Shown here piece after piece: positions 45,300-54,957 of a stretch of DNA of 64,000 bases. The notes below the pieces were generated by a model. The model searched no databases. It worked only from the letters and a program-made list of their open reading frames with translations, and was not told the origin of the DNA. The DNA comes from Clostridium sp. D53t1_180928_C8. Lineage in GTDB: Bacteria > Bacillota > Clostridia > Clostridiales > Clostridiaceae. The stretch is from contig NZ_JADPEL010000001.1 of the NCBI RefSeq assembly GCF_015667795.1, positions 281,485 to 345,484 on the forward strand. The letters are read 5' to 3'. The first letter of the stretch is position 1, and each line of letters starts with the position of its first letter. Both the position numbers and the translations under genes were made by a program.

Positions 45300-46961
45300 A
45301 TGAAAGATTTTAAAGAAAGTGTAGTTTATCAAATATATCCTAAATCATTTAATGATTCAAATGGGGATGGTATTGGAGATTTAAGAGGGATAATAGAAAA
45401 ATTAGATTATTTAAAAGAGTTAGGTATTGATTACATATGGATGACACCATTTTATACTTCTCCACAAAATGATAATGGTTATGATATTGCAGATTATTAT
45501 AATATAGATCCACGATTTGGTGATATGGATGACTTTGAGGAGCTTGTAGAGGAAGCTAAAAAAAGAAACATAGATATAATGTTAGACATGGTATTTAATC
45601 ATACTTCAACAGAACATCAATGGTTTAAAAATGCATTAAATGGAGAGGAAAAATATAAAGATTTCTACATTTTTAAAGAAGGTAAAGATGGAAAAGAGCC
45701 AACAAATTGGATTTCTAAGTTTGGTGGATCAGCATGGAAGTATGTAGAAGAATTTAATGAATATTATTTACATTTATTTGATGTAACTCAAGGTGATTTA
45801 AATTGGGATAATGAAGAAGTAAGAAACGAAATATTTAAGGTAGCTAATTTTTGGTTAGATAAGGGAGTAAAGGGATTTAGATTAGATGTTATAAACCTTA
45901 TATCAAAACCAGAAAACTTTGAAGATGATAATATAGGAGATGGTAGAAGGTTTTATACTGATGGGCCTAATATTCATATGTATTTAAAGGAGCTTAATAA
46001 AAATACCTTTGGTAAATATAAAGGTGTAGTGACAGTTGGTGAAATGTCATCCACATCAATAGATAATTGTATTAAGTATTCAAATCCAGAAGAAAAAGAG
46101 CTTTCAATGGTATTTAACTTTCATCATTTAAAAGTTGACTATGAGAATGGTGATAAATGGACTTTGATGGATTTTGATTTTATGATGCTTAAAAATATAT
46201 TTAAAGATTGGCAAGAAGGCATGGAAAAAGGAAATGGATGGAGTGCCGTATTTTGGTGCAATCATGACCAACCAAGAGCTTTATCTAGATTTGGTGATGA
46301 TAAAAAATATCCCAATGAAAGCGCAAAGATGTTAGCTACTACTATTCATATGATGAGAGGAACACCTTATATTTATCAAGGTGAAGAGTTTGGTATGACT
46401 AATCCTTACTTTAATAGTATAAATGATTATAGAGATATTGAATCAATAAATTATTATAATATTTTAAAAGAACAAGGAGTGTCTGAAGATAGAATTTTAG
46501 AGATATTAAAAGCTAAATCTAGAGATAATTCAAGAACTCCGATTCAATGGAATAATAGTGAAAATGCTGGATTTACAACTGGTACTCCATGGATACCAGT
46601 AAGTAAGTCTTATAAAGATATAAATGCAGAAAATGCACTTAAGGATAATGAATCTATATTTTATTATTATAAAAAATTGATAGCATTAAGAAAAGAATAT
46701 GATGTTATTTCAAAAGGTTCTTTTAATATGATATTAGAAGATAATAATAAGGTACTTGGATATACTAGGAAGTATGAAAATAAGTTTTTAATAGTATTAA
46801 ATAATTTTTATGGAGAAGATGTGAAGATAGATATTTCATCTAAATTAATAAAAGATAATAAGTATAAGGTATTAATATCAAACTATTCTAATGAAAATAA
46901 ATTGAATGAGGAAATAACTCTTAGACCATATGAATCAGTAGTTTATTATATTGAGGAATAG
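45300..46961 (+). CDS. treC: Trehalose-6-phosphate hydrolase
   Basis: 553 residues from ATG 45300, with AAAGGAG upstream; the frame opening at 45252 is too early. GH13 enzyme splitting trehalose-6-phosphate into glucose and glucose-6-phosphate. It has the GH13 start VVYQIYPKSFNDSNGDGIGD, nucleophile Asp196 in GFRLDVI, acid Glu in VGEMSS and NHDQPR. Oligo-1,6-glucosidases are close, but the operon with treP and treR decides. Confidence 0.94.
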   Translation: MKDFKESVVYQIYPKSFNDSNGDGIGDLRGIIEKLDYLKELGIDYIWMTPFYTSPQNDNGYDIADYYNIDPRFGDMDDFEELVEEAKKRNIDIMLDMVFNHTSTEHQWFKNALNGEEKYKDFYIFKEGKDGKEPTNWISKFGGSAWKYVEEFNEYYLHLFDVTQGDLNWDNEEVRNEIFKVANFWLDKGVKGFRLDVINLISKPENFEDDNIGDGRRFYTDGPNIHMYLKELNKNTFGKYKGVVTVGEMSSTSIDNCIKYSNPEEKELSMVFNFHHLKVDYENGDKWTLMDFDFMMLKNIFKDWQEGMEKGNGWSAVFWCNHDQPRALSRFGDDKKYPNESAKMLATTIHMMRGTPYIYQGEEFGMTNPYFNSINDYRDIESINYYNILKEQGVSEDRILEILKAKSRDNSRTPIQWNNSENAGFTTGTPWIPVSKSYKDINAENALKDNESIFYYYKKLIALRKEYDVISKGSFNMILEDNNKVLGYTRKYENKFLIVLNNFYGEDVKIDISSKLIKDNKYKVLISNYSNENKLNEEITLRPYESVVYYIEE

Positions 46962-46997
46962 TATACTTATATGATAGAATTACTATGGTGATATAAA

Positions 46998-47708
46998 ATG
47001 GATAAAAAATATTTAAATATATATAACATTATAGTAAATAAAATAGAGAGCAAAGAGTATCAAACTAATGATAAATTGCCTTCAGAAAAAGAATTAATGG
47101 ATCAATATAATGTATCAAGAGATACTGTTAGAAAATCATTAAATATGTTAGAGCAAAATGGATATATACAAAAAACTAAAGGTAAAGGATCTTTTGTTTT
47201 AGATATAAATAAGTTTAATTTTCCAGTATCAGGAGTAGTTAGCTTTAAGGAACTTTCGCAGAAGTATGGTGGCAATATAGAAACTTTTGTTGAATTTTTA
47301 GAGTGCATATCTCCTGAAAAAAATATAGCAAGAGGATTAGAAATAACTGAGGATGATAAGGTTTGGAAGGTTGTTAGAACAAGGGCTTTTGATGGAGAAA
47401 AAGTAATATTAGATAAAGATTATATACTGGAAAAGTTTGTTGATAATATTACATATGATGTATGTAAGGATTCTTTATATGAATATATAGAAAATATATT
47501 AGGATTAAAAATTGCATATGCAAAAAAAGAAATAACAGTACAAAATGCAACCGAAGAAGATAGAAAGTATTTAGATATGAAAGGCTTTGAAATGATAGTA
47601 GTAGTAAAAAGCTATACATATTTAGATGATACAAGTTTATTTCAATATACTGAATCAAGACATAGACCAGATAAATTTGTATTTGTAGATTTTGCAAGAA
47701 GGCATTAA
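46998..47708 (+). CDS. treR: GntR-family trehalose repressor
   Basis: 236 residues. GntR winged helix in the first 70 (LPSEKELMDQYNVSRDTVRKSL), then a UTRA ligand domain that in TreR binds trehalose-6-phosphate. Ends the tre operon before a strong terminator; likely binds the two TACGTA-core sites at 43735 and 43771. Confidence 0.93.
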   Translation: MDKKYLNIYNIIVNKIESKEYQTNDKLPSEKELMDQYNVSRDTVRKSLNMLEQNGYIQKTKGKGSFVLDINKFNFPVSGVVSFKELSQKYGGNIETFVEFLECISPEKNIARGLEITEDDKVWKVVRTRAFDGEKVILDKDYILEKFVDNITYDVCKDSLYEYIENILGLKIAYAKKEITVQNATEEDRKYLDMKGFEMIVVVKSYTYLDDTSLFQYTESRHRPDKFVFVDFARRH

Positions 47709-47719
47709 AGTTTGTATTA

Positions 47720-47764
47720 CAGATGAAATTAAAAATAATATTTAATTTCATCTGTTTTTTATTT
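47720..47764 (+). terminator. Terminator of the tre operon
   Basis: Perfect 14-bp stem CAGATGAAATTAAA with complement, seven-base loop and T6. Confidence 0.93.
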
Positions 47765-47769
47765 ATATA

Positions 47770-47800
47770 TTGACTTTTAGTAAGCTTTAAGTTGTATACT
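47770..47800 (+). promoter_or_regulatory. Promoter of the MATE gene
   Basis: TTGACT (47770-47775) and TATACT (47795-47800) with a 19-base spacer. Confidence 0.45.
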
Positions 47801-47835
47801 TATAAGTGGAAAAAAATTCTATAGGGGTATGTTGG

Positions 47836-49200
47836 ATGATAAATACAAAGGTAAATTTATTAAAAGGAAATATTTTGAAATCGTTAATAGTTTTTGCAAT
47901 ACCATTGTTTATTTCTAATTTGTTTCAACAATTATATAATACAGTAGATATAATGATTGTTGGAAATTATTTAGGTGATACATCCTTAGCAGCAATAGGG
48001 GCTAGTACAGCTGTATATGATTTACTAGTAGGCTTTGCTTTAGGAATAGGAAATGGTCTTAGTATTGTTGTTGCAAGAAGTTATGGAGCTGATGATACAA
48101 AGGTATTAAGAAAGTCTGTTGCAGGTTCAATTATTATAGGAATTTTTATTACTATAATAATTATGGTTATATCAAAAGTTCTTTTAATGCCATTATTACG
48201 AATGTTAAATACACCAGTAAATATAATAGAAGAATCATATTCTTATATATCAATGATTACCTTATTTGTTGGGGTTATGTTTGCATATAACTTATGTGCA
48301 GGATTGTTAAGAGCTATAGGCAATAGTTTCATGCCTCTAATATTTCTTATAATATCATCCTTATTAAATATAGTTTTAGATATACTATTTATTACAAAGT
48401 TTAATATGGGAATTAAAGGAGCTGCAGTTGCAACAATTATAGCACAGGGAATTTCTGTTATATTATGTATAATTTATATTTGCTTAAAAACTAAAATCCT
48501 TATTCCTGATAAGAGGCATTTTAATGTAGGAAAAGAATTATATAAAGAGTTATTAGGGCAAGGGCTTTCTATGGGACTTATGATGGCTATTGTATCTAGT
48601 GGTACTGTTATATTACAAACTGCAATAAATGGATTAGGGTATTTAACTATAGCTGGACATACTGCAGCACGAAAGTTAAATAGCTTCTGTATTATGCCAA
48701 TTGTGGCAATGTCTCAATCAGTGTCAACATTTGTTTCTCAAAATAAGGGGGCAAATCAGGGGGAGAGAATTAGAAAATCAATATACTACTCTAATTTACT
48801 TGCTATTAGTTGGGGAATTGTTATTACAGTTGTTTTATTTTTTATAGCACCATTATTAGTTAAAATTCTATCAGGTTCAAGTGAAGCTATAGTGATTAAT
48901 AATGGAGCAAGGTATTTAAGAATAAATTCACCTTTTTATGGTGTTTTAGGAATATTACTTAATTTAAGGTATTCATTGCAGGGATTAGGCAAAAAAATAC
49001 TTCCGCTTATATCTAGTATTATAGAATTTGTTGGAAAAATTATATTTGTTATATTAGTTATTCCAAGAATGAATTATTTAGGTGTAATTCTATGTGAGCC
49101 AATTATTTGGTGCTTTATGACAGCTCAACTTATATATTCATTTTATAATAATCCTTATATTAAAAAGTTTAAACATAATAAGGCTTTTAATATTGCATAA
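47836..49200 (+). CDS. MATE-family efflux transporter
   Basis: 454 residues from ATG 47836, with AGGGGT about 8 bases upstream; the GTG at 47806 falls near the predicted transcription start. About twelve helices in two similar halves. MATE signatures include FAIPLFISNLFQQLYNTVDI and the second-half AGHTAARKLNSFCIMP. Exports cationic drugs or metabolites using a sodium or proton gradient; substrate unknown. Monocistronic. Confidence 0.92.
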   Translation: MINTKVNLLKGNILKSLIVFAIPLFISNLFQQLYNTVDIMIVGNYLGDTSLAAIGASTAVYDLLVGFALGIGNGLSIVVARSYGADDTKVLRKSVAGSIIIGIFITIIIMVISKVLLMPLLRMLNTPVNIIEESYSYISMITLFVGVMFAYNLCAGLLRAIGNSFMPLIFLIISSLLNIVLDILFITKFNMGIKGAAVATIIAQGISVILCIIYICLKTKILIPDKRHFNVGKELYKELLGQGLSMGLMMAIVSSGTVILQTAINGLGYLTIAGHTAARKLNSFCIMPIVAMSQSVSTFVSQNKGANQGERIRKSIYYSNLLAISWGIVITVVLFFIAPLLVKILSGSSEAIVINNGARYLRINSPFYGVLGILLNLRYSLQGLGKKILPLISSIIEFVGKIIFVILVIPRMNYLGVILCEPIIWCFMTAQLIYSFYNNPYIKKFKHNKAFNIA

Positions 49201-49303
49201 AAATAAAGTGTAAAAACCTTTACAATACATAATATTGATAATATAATATTAATTGTAAAATATTATAAATTATGTTTGTTGTTGCATGTAACCTTCGGGG
49301 CAT

Positions 49304-49341
49304 TAGCTAATCTATATATTAATATATAGATTAGCTTTTTT
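49304..49341 (+). terminator. Terminator of the MATE gene
   Basis: A perfect 32-base palindrome (49305-49336) followed by T residues. Confidence 0.88.
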
Positions 49342-49403
49342 GCGTTTTCAGTTTTTTTATAGTTATAAACATAGATTTATAATTAAAAAAGGGGGAAAAA
49401 TCT

Positions 49404-52400
49404 ATGAAAAAGAGGAACCAAAAGATAGCTATATTAGCGTTAAGTACAATGCTTTTAAGTAATTCTTTTACGTATGTTAAAGCAGCTGAGGCTTTAAAAA
49501 CAAATTTAGCTTTAGGGGATGGAGTAGTTGCAACATCTTCTGATAATGAAGCAGGTACTTTAGCTGCTGATAAAGCTATTGATGGAATTGTAGATTATCA
49601 AAAGGCAAATGGACAATCAAGATGGGCTAGTAATACAACATCACCAACACAAGAAAACAAAAAATGGTTACAAGTAGACTTAGGGGAAGTAAAGACATTC
49701 AATGAAGTTGCTATTGAATGGGAAAGAAAGAATGCAACGAATTATATAATAGAACTTAGTGATAATGGTGAAGAGTGGAGAACTGTTAAGGAGTTTACAG
49801 CTACACCAAGTGATTATAGACAAGTTATTTCATTTGATGAAGCACAAAGTGCTCGTTATGTACGTCTATCTATTGCAAGTTATAATGCTCAATCGGCAGT
49901 AAGGAATACTGATGGTAGTGAGAAAACTATAACTTGGAATACAGTATCTGTCTTTGAATTAGAAGTAAATCAATATAAGAATATAGAAAATATTGCTCGT
50001 ACAGGGACTGCAACAGCTAATGCATTTGAAGGAGGCGCATTAACTGCAAACAAGGTTAATGATGGTAATAAAGAAACAAGATGGGCAAGTGAAGTAAGAA
50101 GTGCAACAGCATCTAATCCTCATTGGGTTCAAATTGAATTGCCAGAGCCTAAAACAGTAGCTAGCTTTGCTATAGATTGGGAAAGAGATAATGTAATAAA
50201 TTATGAAATTCAAGCTTCACAAGACGGAAGAGAATGGGAAACAGTTTGGTCAAGAAGTTCAAGAACTGAAGAAGTTAGAGAAAAGGGGAATTTTGCAGAA
50301 CCAAAAACAGCTAAATATTTTAGAGTTAAAATAAATGATTTTAGTCAAACTGGTACAAATGCTTCAGGAACTACTAATACATGGAATACTGTTTCTATTT
50401 ATGAGTTTGAATTATTTGGTGAAAAGTTAGCCATGCCTGAACATACACTTGAATCAGTTACAAGTGGAATAGCAGTTACACCGATAAATAAGGGTGACAC
50501 TCATATGGCTATGCCGGAAGTTCCAGAAGGATATGAAATAGAATTTGTTGGTGCTGATTATGAACAAATAATAGGGGCTGATAGAACTATACATCAACCT
50601 TTGATTGATACTGTAGTTGAAGTTAACTTTACTGTAAAGAAAGGTGAGCAAAGTAAAACAACAGCACCAATAAGAGTTACAGTACCAGGAAAATATCAAG
50701 CAAATGTAGGAAATGAAAAACCAAAAGTTATTCCAGAACTAGCTGAATGGTATGGAACAGAAGGAGACTTTACAATTACAGATTCAACTAAAATTATAGT
50801 TGATAGTGCTTATACAGAACAGTTAAATGAAACAGCTAAAAAGTTCGCAGTAGATTATAAAGATATAGTAGGAAAAGACATAGTTATAGAGCAAGGAAGT
50901 GAAGCTGGTAATAATAATTTTTTCCTTACATTAGCAACCGATGATACTGGACTTTGTAATGAAGGTAACATAATAATAGTAGATAATTCTATTAAGATTG
51001 AAGCTAAGGCGGCACAAGGTGCTTACTATGCAACTCGTTCAATACTACAAATTTTAAAGCAAACTGAGACAACAATTCCACAAGGTATTGTTAGAGACTA
51101 TCCAAAGTATAAGGTTAGAGGGTTTGTTCTAGATGTTGCAAGAAAATCTTATGAACTAGAGTCTTTGAAGGCGTTAGCTGAAACAATGGCATGGTATAAG
51201 CTAAATGACCTACAAGTTCACTTAAATGATAACTATATATTCTTAGAAGAATACATTAATTCTGATAAATCTAATATGGAAGATGCTTATAATGCATATG
51301 AAGCCTTTAGATTAGAATCAGGTGTTAGAAATGAACAAGGAGAAGGAATAACAGCTAAAGATTTATATTATACAAAGGATGATTTTAGAAGCTTTATTCA
51401 AGAATCAAGAGAGATAGGAGTAAATATAGTTCCAGAAATAGATACTCCTGCTCATGCTATGTCTATAACTAAAGTGTTTAAGAATTTAGCTCTTGAAGGA
51501 TGGAATCCTAGAATAAATAGACGTCCAACAATAGATCATTTAGACTTAGGTAATCCAGAATCATTAGAATTTGTTAAGAATTTATTTAATGAATATATGG
51601 AAGGTGAAAATCCAGTATTTGATTTAGGTACTACAGTTCATGTTGGTACTGATGAATATGAAGCAAATGCAGAGCACTATAGAGTATTTACAGATGCTAT
51701 GCTTGGACATGTTCAAGATACTGGTAGAACAGTTCGTATGTGGGGAGGATTAACTTGGCTTAGAGGAGAAACTCCTGTTAGATCTAATGATGTTCAAATA
51801 AATGTTTGGTCAAGAGATTGGGCAAATCCAAAGGAAATGTTTGAAGCAGGATATGATTTAATTAATACGCTTGATTCAGATGTATATATAGTTCCAACAG
51901 CAGGATATTATGCAAACTACTTAAATGCTCAAAGATTATATAATAACTGGGAGCCAAATAGTATTGGTGGCACTTATATTCCAGCAGGTGATGACCAAAT
52001 GTTAGGTGGAGCTTATGCTATATGGAATGATGCTATAGATAAGAGAGATGCTAAGGTTTCAGAGTATGATGTATTTGATCGCTTCTTTAAACCACTTCCT
52101 GCTTTAGCTGAAAAGATGTGGGGAGATGGAGAAGATAAGACTTTTAATGAATTAAATGAATTATCTGCAATTACAGGTACTGCTCCAAATACTAATCCAT
52201 ATTATACTGTAGATTCAGTAGGATCAGAATATATAAAATATGATTTTGAAGAAGAAACTATAGGGGATAAATCAGGAAATGGATATGATTCAATTTCAAA
52301 AGAGAATGTTTCATTTGAAAAAGGTAAAGTAGGTAAAGCTTTAAGACTTAATGGTGGAACTAGTTATGTAGAAACACCAATTAAGAAGGTTGGATTACCA

Positions 52401-54275
52401 AATTCAGTTTCATTCTGGATTAAGAAGGATGCAAATGCTCCAGAAGGAGAGCAAATAATATTTGAATCTAAATCATTATCACAATTTGATGATTACGCTA
52501 TAAAAGCTGTAGATAAGAATGGTAAAGTAGGATTTACGAGAGAAAGACAAGATTTCTCGTTTAATTATGAATTACCAGAAAATGAGTGGGTTCATTTAAC
52601 ATTTGCAAGTAAAAATGAAAAAGCTATGTTATATGTAAATAATGAATTAGTTGATACTATAGGTAGTCGTCCAGCAGTAGGAACTATGTTAATACCTTTA
52701 GAAAAGATAGGAAGTGCTACAAATTCATTTAAAGGATTAATAGATGAAATAATAGTTGGAAATGGTACTTTACCAGAAGATGAAACAGTTGTAGATTCTA
52801 GTAACTTTACAGTAACTACAGATAATGAAAATGCATTAGCAGGTGGAGGAATTGAAGGGCCGATAAGATTAGCATTTGATAATAATCCAGATACATGGTG
52901 GCATACAAACTATAGTCCACATCAAGCTTTACCAGCAACAGTTGAAGTTGATATGAAGGAAGTAAAAAATATTAATAAGATTACTTACATGCCAAGGCAA
53001 GATGGTAATGCAAATGGAAGAATTACAGATTGTGATATTTATGTAAAAGCTAGCGAAGGTGATGAATATAAGCTTATTAGCAAATTCACTTGGGAAAATA
53101 ATATATCCAATAAATATGCTAAATTTGATGAAGTTGAGGCTAGATATATTAAGATAGTAGCAAATGCAGGAGCTGGAAATTTTGCAACTGCATCAGAATT
53201 CTTTATACATGAAGCTAAAGATATACCTGTTTTACCAGAAGTTGATAAATCAGCTTTAAATGAATATTTAGCTGGACTTGAAAATATAGTTGAAGATAGT
53301 TATACAGCAGAATCATTTGAAGTATTTAGATTAGCTAAGGAAGCAGCACAAGCTGTAGCAGCAAGTTCAGAAGCAACTCAAGATGATGTTAATGCAGCAC
53401 TTGAAGATTTAAAAGTAGCTTTTGAAGCTTTAGAAGAAAAACCATCAACACCAGATGTAGAATTGAATAAGAAACATTTAGAAATAGCTGTATCTATAGC
53501 TGAGGGAATAACAGAAGAAGAACTTTCAAGTGTTGTACCAGTAGTTGTTAATGAATTTAAGGCTGCATTACAAGAAGCTAAGGAATTATTAAGTAATGAA
53601 AATGCTACACAAGATCAAATAGATGCTTCATTTAATAGATTAAGTGAAGTAATGCATATGTTATCTTTTGAAAAGGGGGATAAGAAAGCATTAGAATCTT
53701 TAGTATCTAAAGTTGAAGCTTTAGATAAATCAGAATATATAAGTTCTACTTGGGATAAATTAGCTATTGTATTAGAAAAAGCTAATAATGTTTTAGCTAA
53801 TGAAAATGCAATGGAAGAAGAAGTTTCTAAAACTTATAATGAGTTATTAAGATCATTCTTAGAGCTAAGACTAAAACCAAATAAGGACAAATTACAAGAT
53901 TTAATAAATAAGGTAGAAAGTTTAGATAAAAATAAGTATACTAAAGAATCTTGGGCTAAATTAGAAGAAAAACTGGCTGTGGCTAAAGCAATTATATCAA
54001 ATGAAGATGTAGAAATGGATGAAGTTAATAAAGCTAGAGCTGAATTAGAAACTGCTTTAGGTGAATTGGTTGCAAGTGCAGATAACTCAAATAATAATAC
54101 AAATGGATCTGAAAATGGTAATGGAGGTAATAACGGAGCTAATAAGCCAGGAAATAATAATGGAAAAGGCGATGGAAGTTTACCTAAAACAGGAGGAACT
54201 TCAGCTGTAGCAGTAGGATTGTTAGGTTTAACTGCAATAGGCGGAGGGCTTATATTAAGAAGAAAAAAGAAGTAA
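49404..54275 (+). CDS. LPxTG-anchored GH20 beta-N-acetylhexosaminidase
   Basis: 1623 residues. In order: signal peptide (1-29), two F5/8C (CBM32-like) sugar-binding domains (about 33-193 and 193-345), a small Ig-like domain (346-432), GH20b (436-560), GH20 barrel (565-900) with catalytic Asp750-Glu751 in HVGTDEYEA, LamG-like domain (945-1125), a third F5/8C (1130-1275), and about four FIVAR-type helical repeats (1283-1567). A Gly/Asn linker leads to LPKTG (1593-1597) plus membrane segment and RRKKK. Sortase would fix it to the wall. Substrate is probably terminal GlcNAc/GalNAc of mucin or milk-type glycans; the HxGTDE motif also allows a lacto-N-biosidase. Confidence 0.92.
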   Translation: MKKRNQKIAILALSTMLLSNSFTYVKAAEALKTNLALGDGVVATSSDNEAGTLAADKAIDGIVDYQKANGQSRWASNTTSPTQENKKWLQVDLGEVKTFNEVAIEWERKNATNYIIELSDNGEEWRTVKEFTATPSDYRQVISFDEAQSARYVRLSIASYNAQSAVRNTDGSEKTITWNTVSVFELEVNQYKNIENIARTGTATANAFEGGALTANKVNDGNKETRWASEVRSATASNPHWVQIELPEPKTVASFAIDWERDNVINYEIQASQDGREWETVWSRSSRTEEVREKGNFAEPKTAKYFRVKINDFSQTGTNASGTTNTWNTVSIYEFELFGEKLAMPEHTLESVTSGIAVTPINKGDTHMAMPEVPEGYEIEFVGADYEQIIGADRTIHQPLIDTVVEVNFTVKKGEQSKTTAPIRVTVPGKYQANVGNEKPKVIPELAEWYGTEGDFTITDSTKIIVDSAYTEQLNETAKKFAVDYKDIVGKDIVIEQGSEAGNNNFFLTLATDDTGLCNEGNIIIVDNSIKIEAKAAQGAYYATRSILQILKQTETTIPQGIVRDYPKYKVRGFVLDVARKSYELESLKALAETMAWYKLNDLQVHLNDNYIFLEEYINSDKSNMEDAYNAYEAFRLESGVRNEQGEGITAKDLYYTKDDFRSFIQESREIGVNIVPEIDTPAHAMSITKVFKNLALEGWNPRINRRPTIDHLDLGNPESLEFVKNLFNEYMEGENPVFDLGTTVHVGTDEYEANAEHYRVFTDAMLGHVQDTGRTVRMWGGLTWLRGETPVRSNDVQINVWSRDWANPKEMFEAGYDLINTLDSDVYIVPTAGYYANYLNAQRLYNNWEPNSIGGTYIPAGDDQMLGGAYAIWNDAIDKRDAKVSEYDVFDRFFKPLPALAEKMWGDGEDKTFNELNELSAITGTAPNTNPYYTVDSVGSEYIKYDFEEETIGDKSGNGYDSISKENVSFEKGKVGKALRLNGGTSYVETPIKKVGLPNSVSFWIKKDANAPEGEQIIFESKSLSQFDDYAIKAVDKNGKVGFTRERQDFSFNYELPENEWVHLTFASKNEKAMLYVNNELVDTIGSRPAVGTMLIPLEKIGSATNSFKGLIDEIIVGNGTLPEDETVVDSSNFTVTTDNENALAGGGIEGPIRLAFDNNPDTWWHTNYSPHQALPATVEVDMKEVKNINKITYMPRQDGNANGRITDCDIYVKASEGDEYKLISKFTWENNISNKYAKFDEVEARYIKIVANAGAGNFATASEFFIHEAKDIPVLPEVDKSALNEYLAGLENIVEDSYTAESFEVFRLAKEAAQAVAASSEATQDDVNAALEDLKVAFEALEEKPSTPDVELNKKHLEIAVSIAEGITEEELSSVVPVVVNEFKAALQEAKELLSNENATQDQIDASFNRLSEVMHMLSFEKGDKKALESLVSKVEALDKSEYISSTWDKLAIVLEKANNVLANENAMEEEVSKTYNELLRSFLELRLKPNKDKLQDLINKVESLDKNKYTKESWAKLEEKLAVAKAIISNEDVEMDEVNKARAELETALGELVASADNSNNNTNGSENGNGGNNGANKPGNNNGKGDGSLPKTGGTSAVAVGLLGLTAIGGGLILRRKKK

Positions 54276-54353
54276 AATAACAAATATGTTTGCCATTAGA
54301 TATTACAATTTAGATAAAAGAATTGTAGTGAAAAAATAGAAAAATTATTAGGA

Positions 54354-54391
54354 AGAGCTACTTTATTCATTAAAATGAATAAAGTAGCTCT
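54354..54391. terminator. Bidirectional terminator
   Basis: Perfect 17-bp stem (54354-54370/54375-54391) with a four-base loop between the convergent GH20 and small exported protein genes; T-rich on both sides. Confidence 0.8.
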
Positions 54392-54394
54392 ATG

Positions 54395-54751
54395 TTATTT
54401 TATAGGTTCAATATAAAATTCCCCATCTCCATAAACAATTATAATATCTCCCTCTAATAGAGTTCCTGAATTAAATAATGCATCTTTTTCATTTTCTAAA
54501 TCTTTAGAATCATATCTTTTGGAATATCTTTGAATATTATCTTTATCAATTATATAGACATAACAAGTAGAATCCTTTGATATAAATCTAAAATTATATT
54601 GTCCAGGCTCAAAGTCGCCATGGTTTAATGATACTTTATAAGTTCCTTGAGTAAAAATATTGTTTAGTGGAGCAGAAAATACTCTTTTTGTGTTTATAGA
54701 AAACAGTATAACTACAATAAAAAATATAATAAAAAGTGCTGATGTTTTCAT
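54395..54751 (-). CDS. Small exported hypothetical protein
   Basis: 118 residues. The N-terminal hydrophobic stretch (5-20) followed by TKRVFSAP looks like a signal peptide or anchor. The rest is a short beta-rich domain (YKVSLNHGDFEPGQYNFRF, ending GDGEFYIEPIK). The GDFEPGQYNF pattern resembles extracellular beta-sandwich modules. No family recognised. Convergent with the GH20 gene and divergent from the Csp genes. Confidence 0.65.
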   Translation of the reverse strand: MKTSALFIIFFIVVILFSINTKRVFSAPLNNIFTQGTYKVSLNHGDFEPGQYNFRFISKDSTCYVYIIDKDNIQRYSKRYDSKDLENEKDALFNSGTLLEGDIIIVYGDGEFYIEPIK

Positions 54752-54957
54752 AATATAATATTCTCCTTAAAAAATTATCAAAGTTAGTTTATGCTAGTTT
54801 AATCTGTTCTATTATTATTTTTTTGTAGATGTAATTTATTTATAACTATTTTAAGGTTGATTTATTATATACATTTATAAAAATACCTATTAAATATCAT
54901 TTAGATTATAAGATAATCATATAAATCTAATAAGTGAAATATTTAGGAGGATTATTA

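Noticed and set aside
45063-45332. Minus-strand 89-residue frame across the treP-treC junction
   Set aside because: Overlaps two clear genes; low-complexity Phe/Leu product.
53834-54283. 149-residue minus-strand open frame opposite the GH20 C-terminus
   Set aside because: Mirror of the Gly/Asn linker and FIVAR repeats; no start signals.
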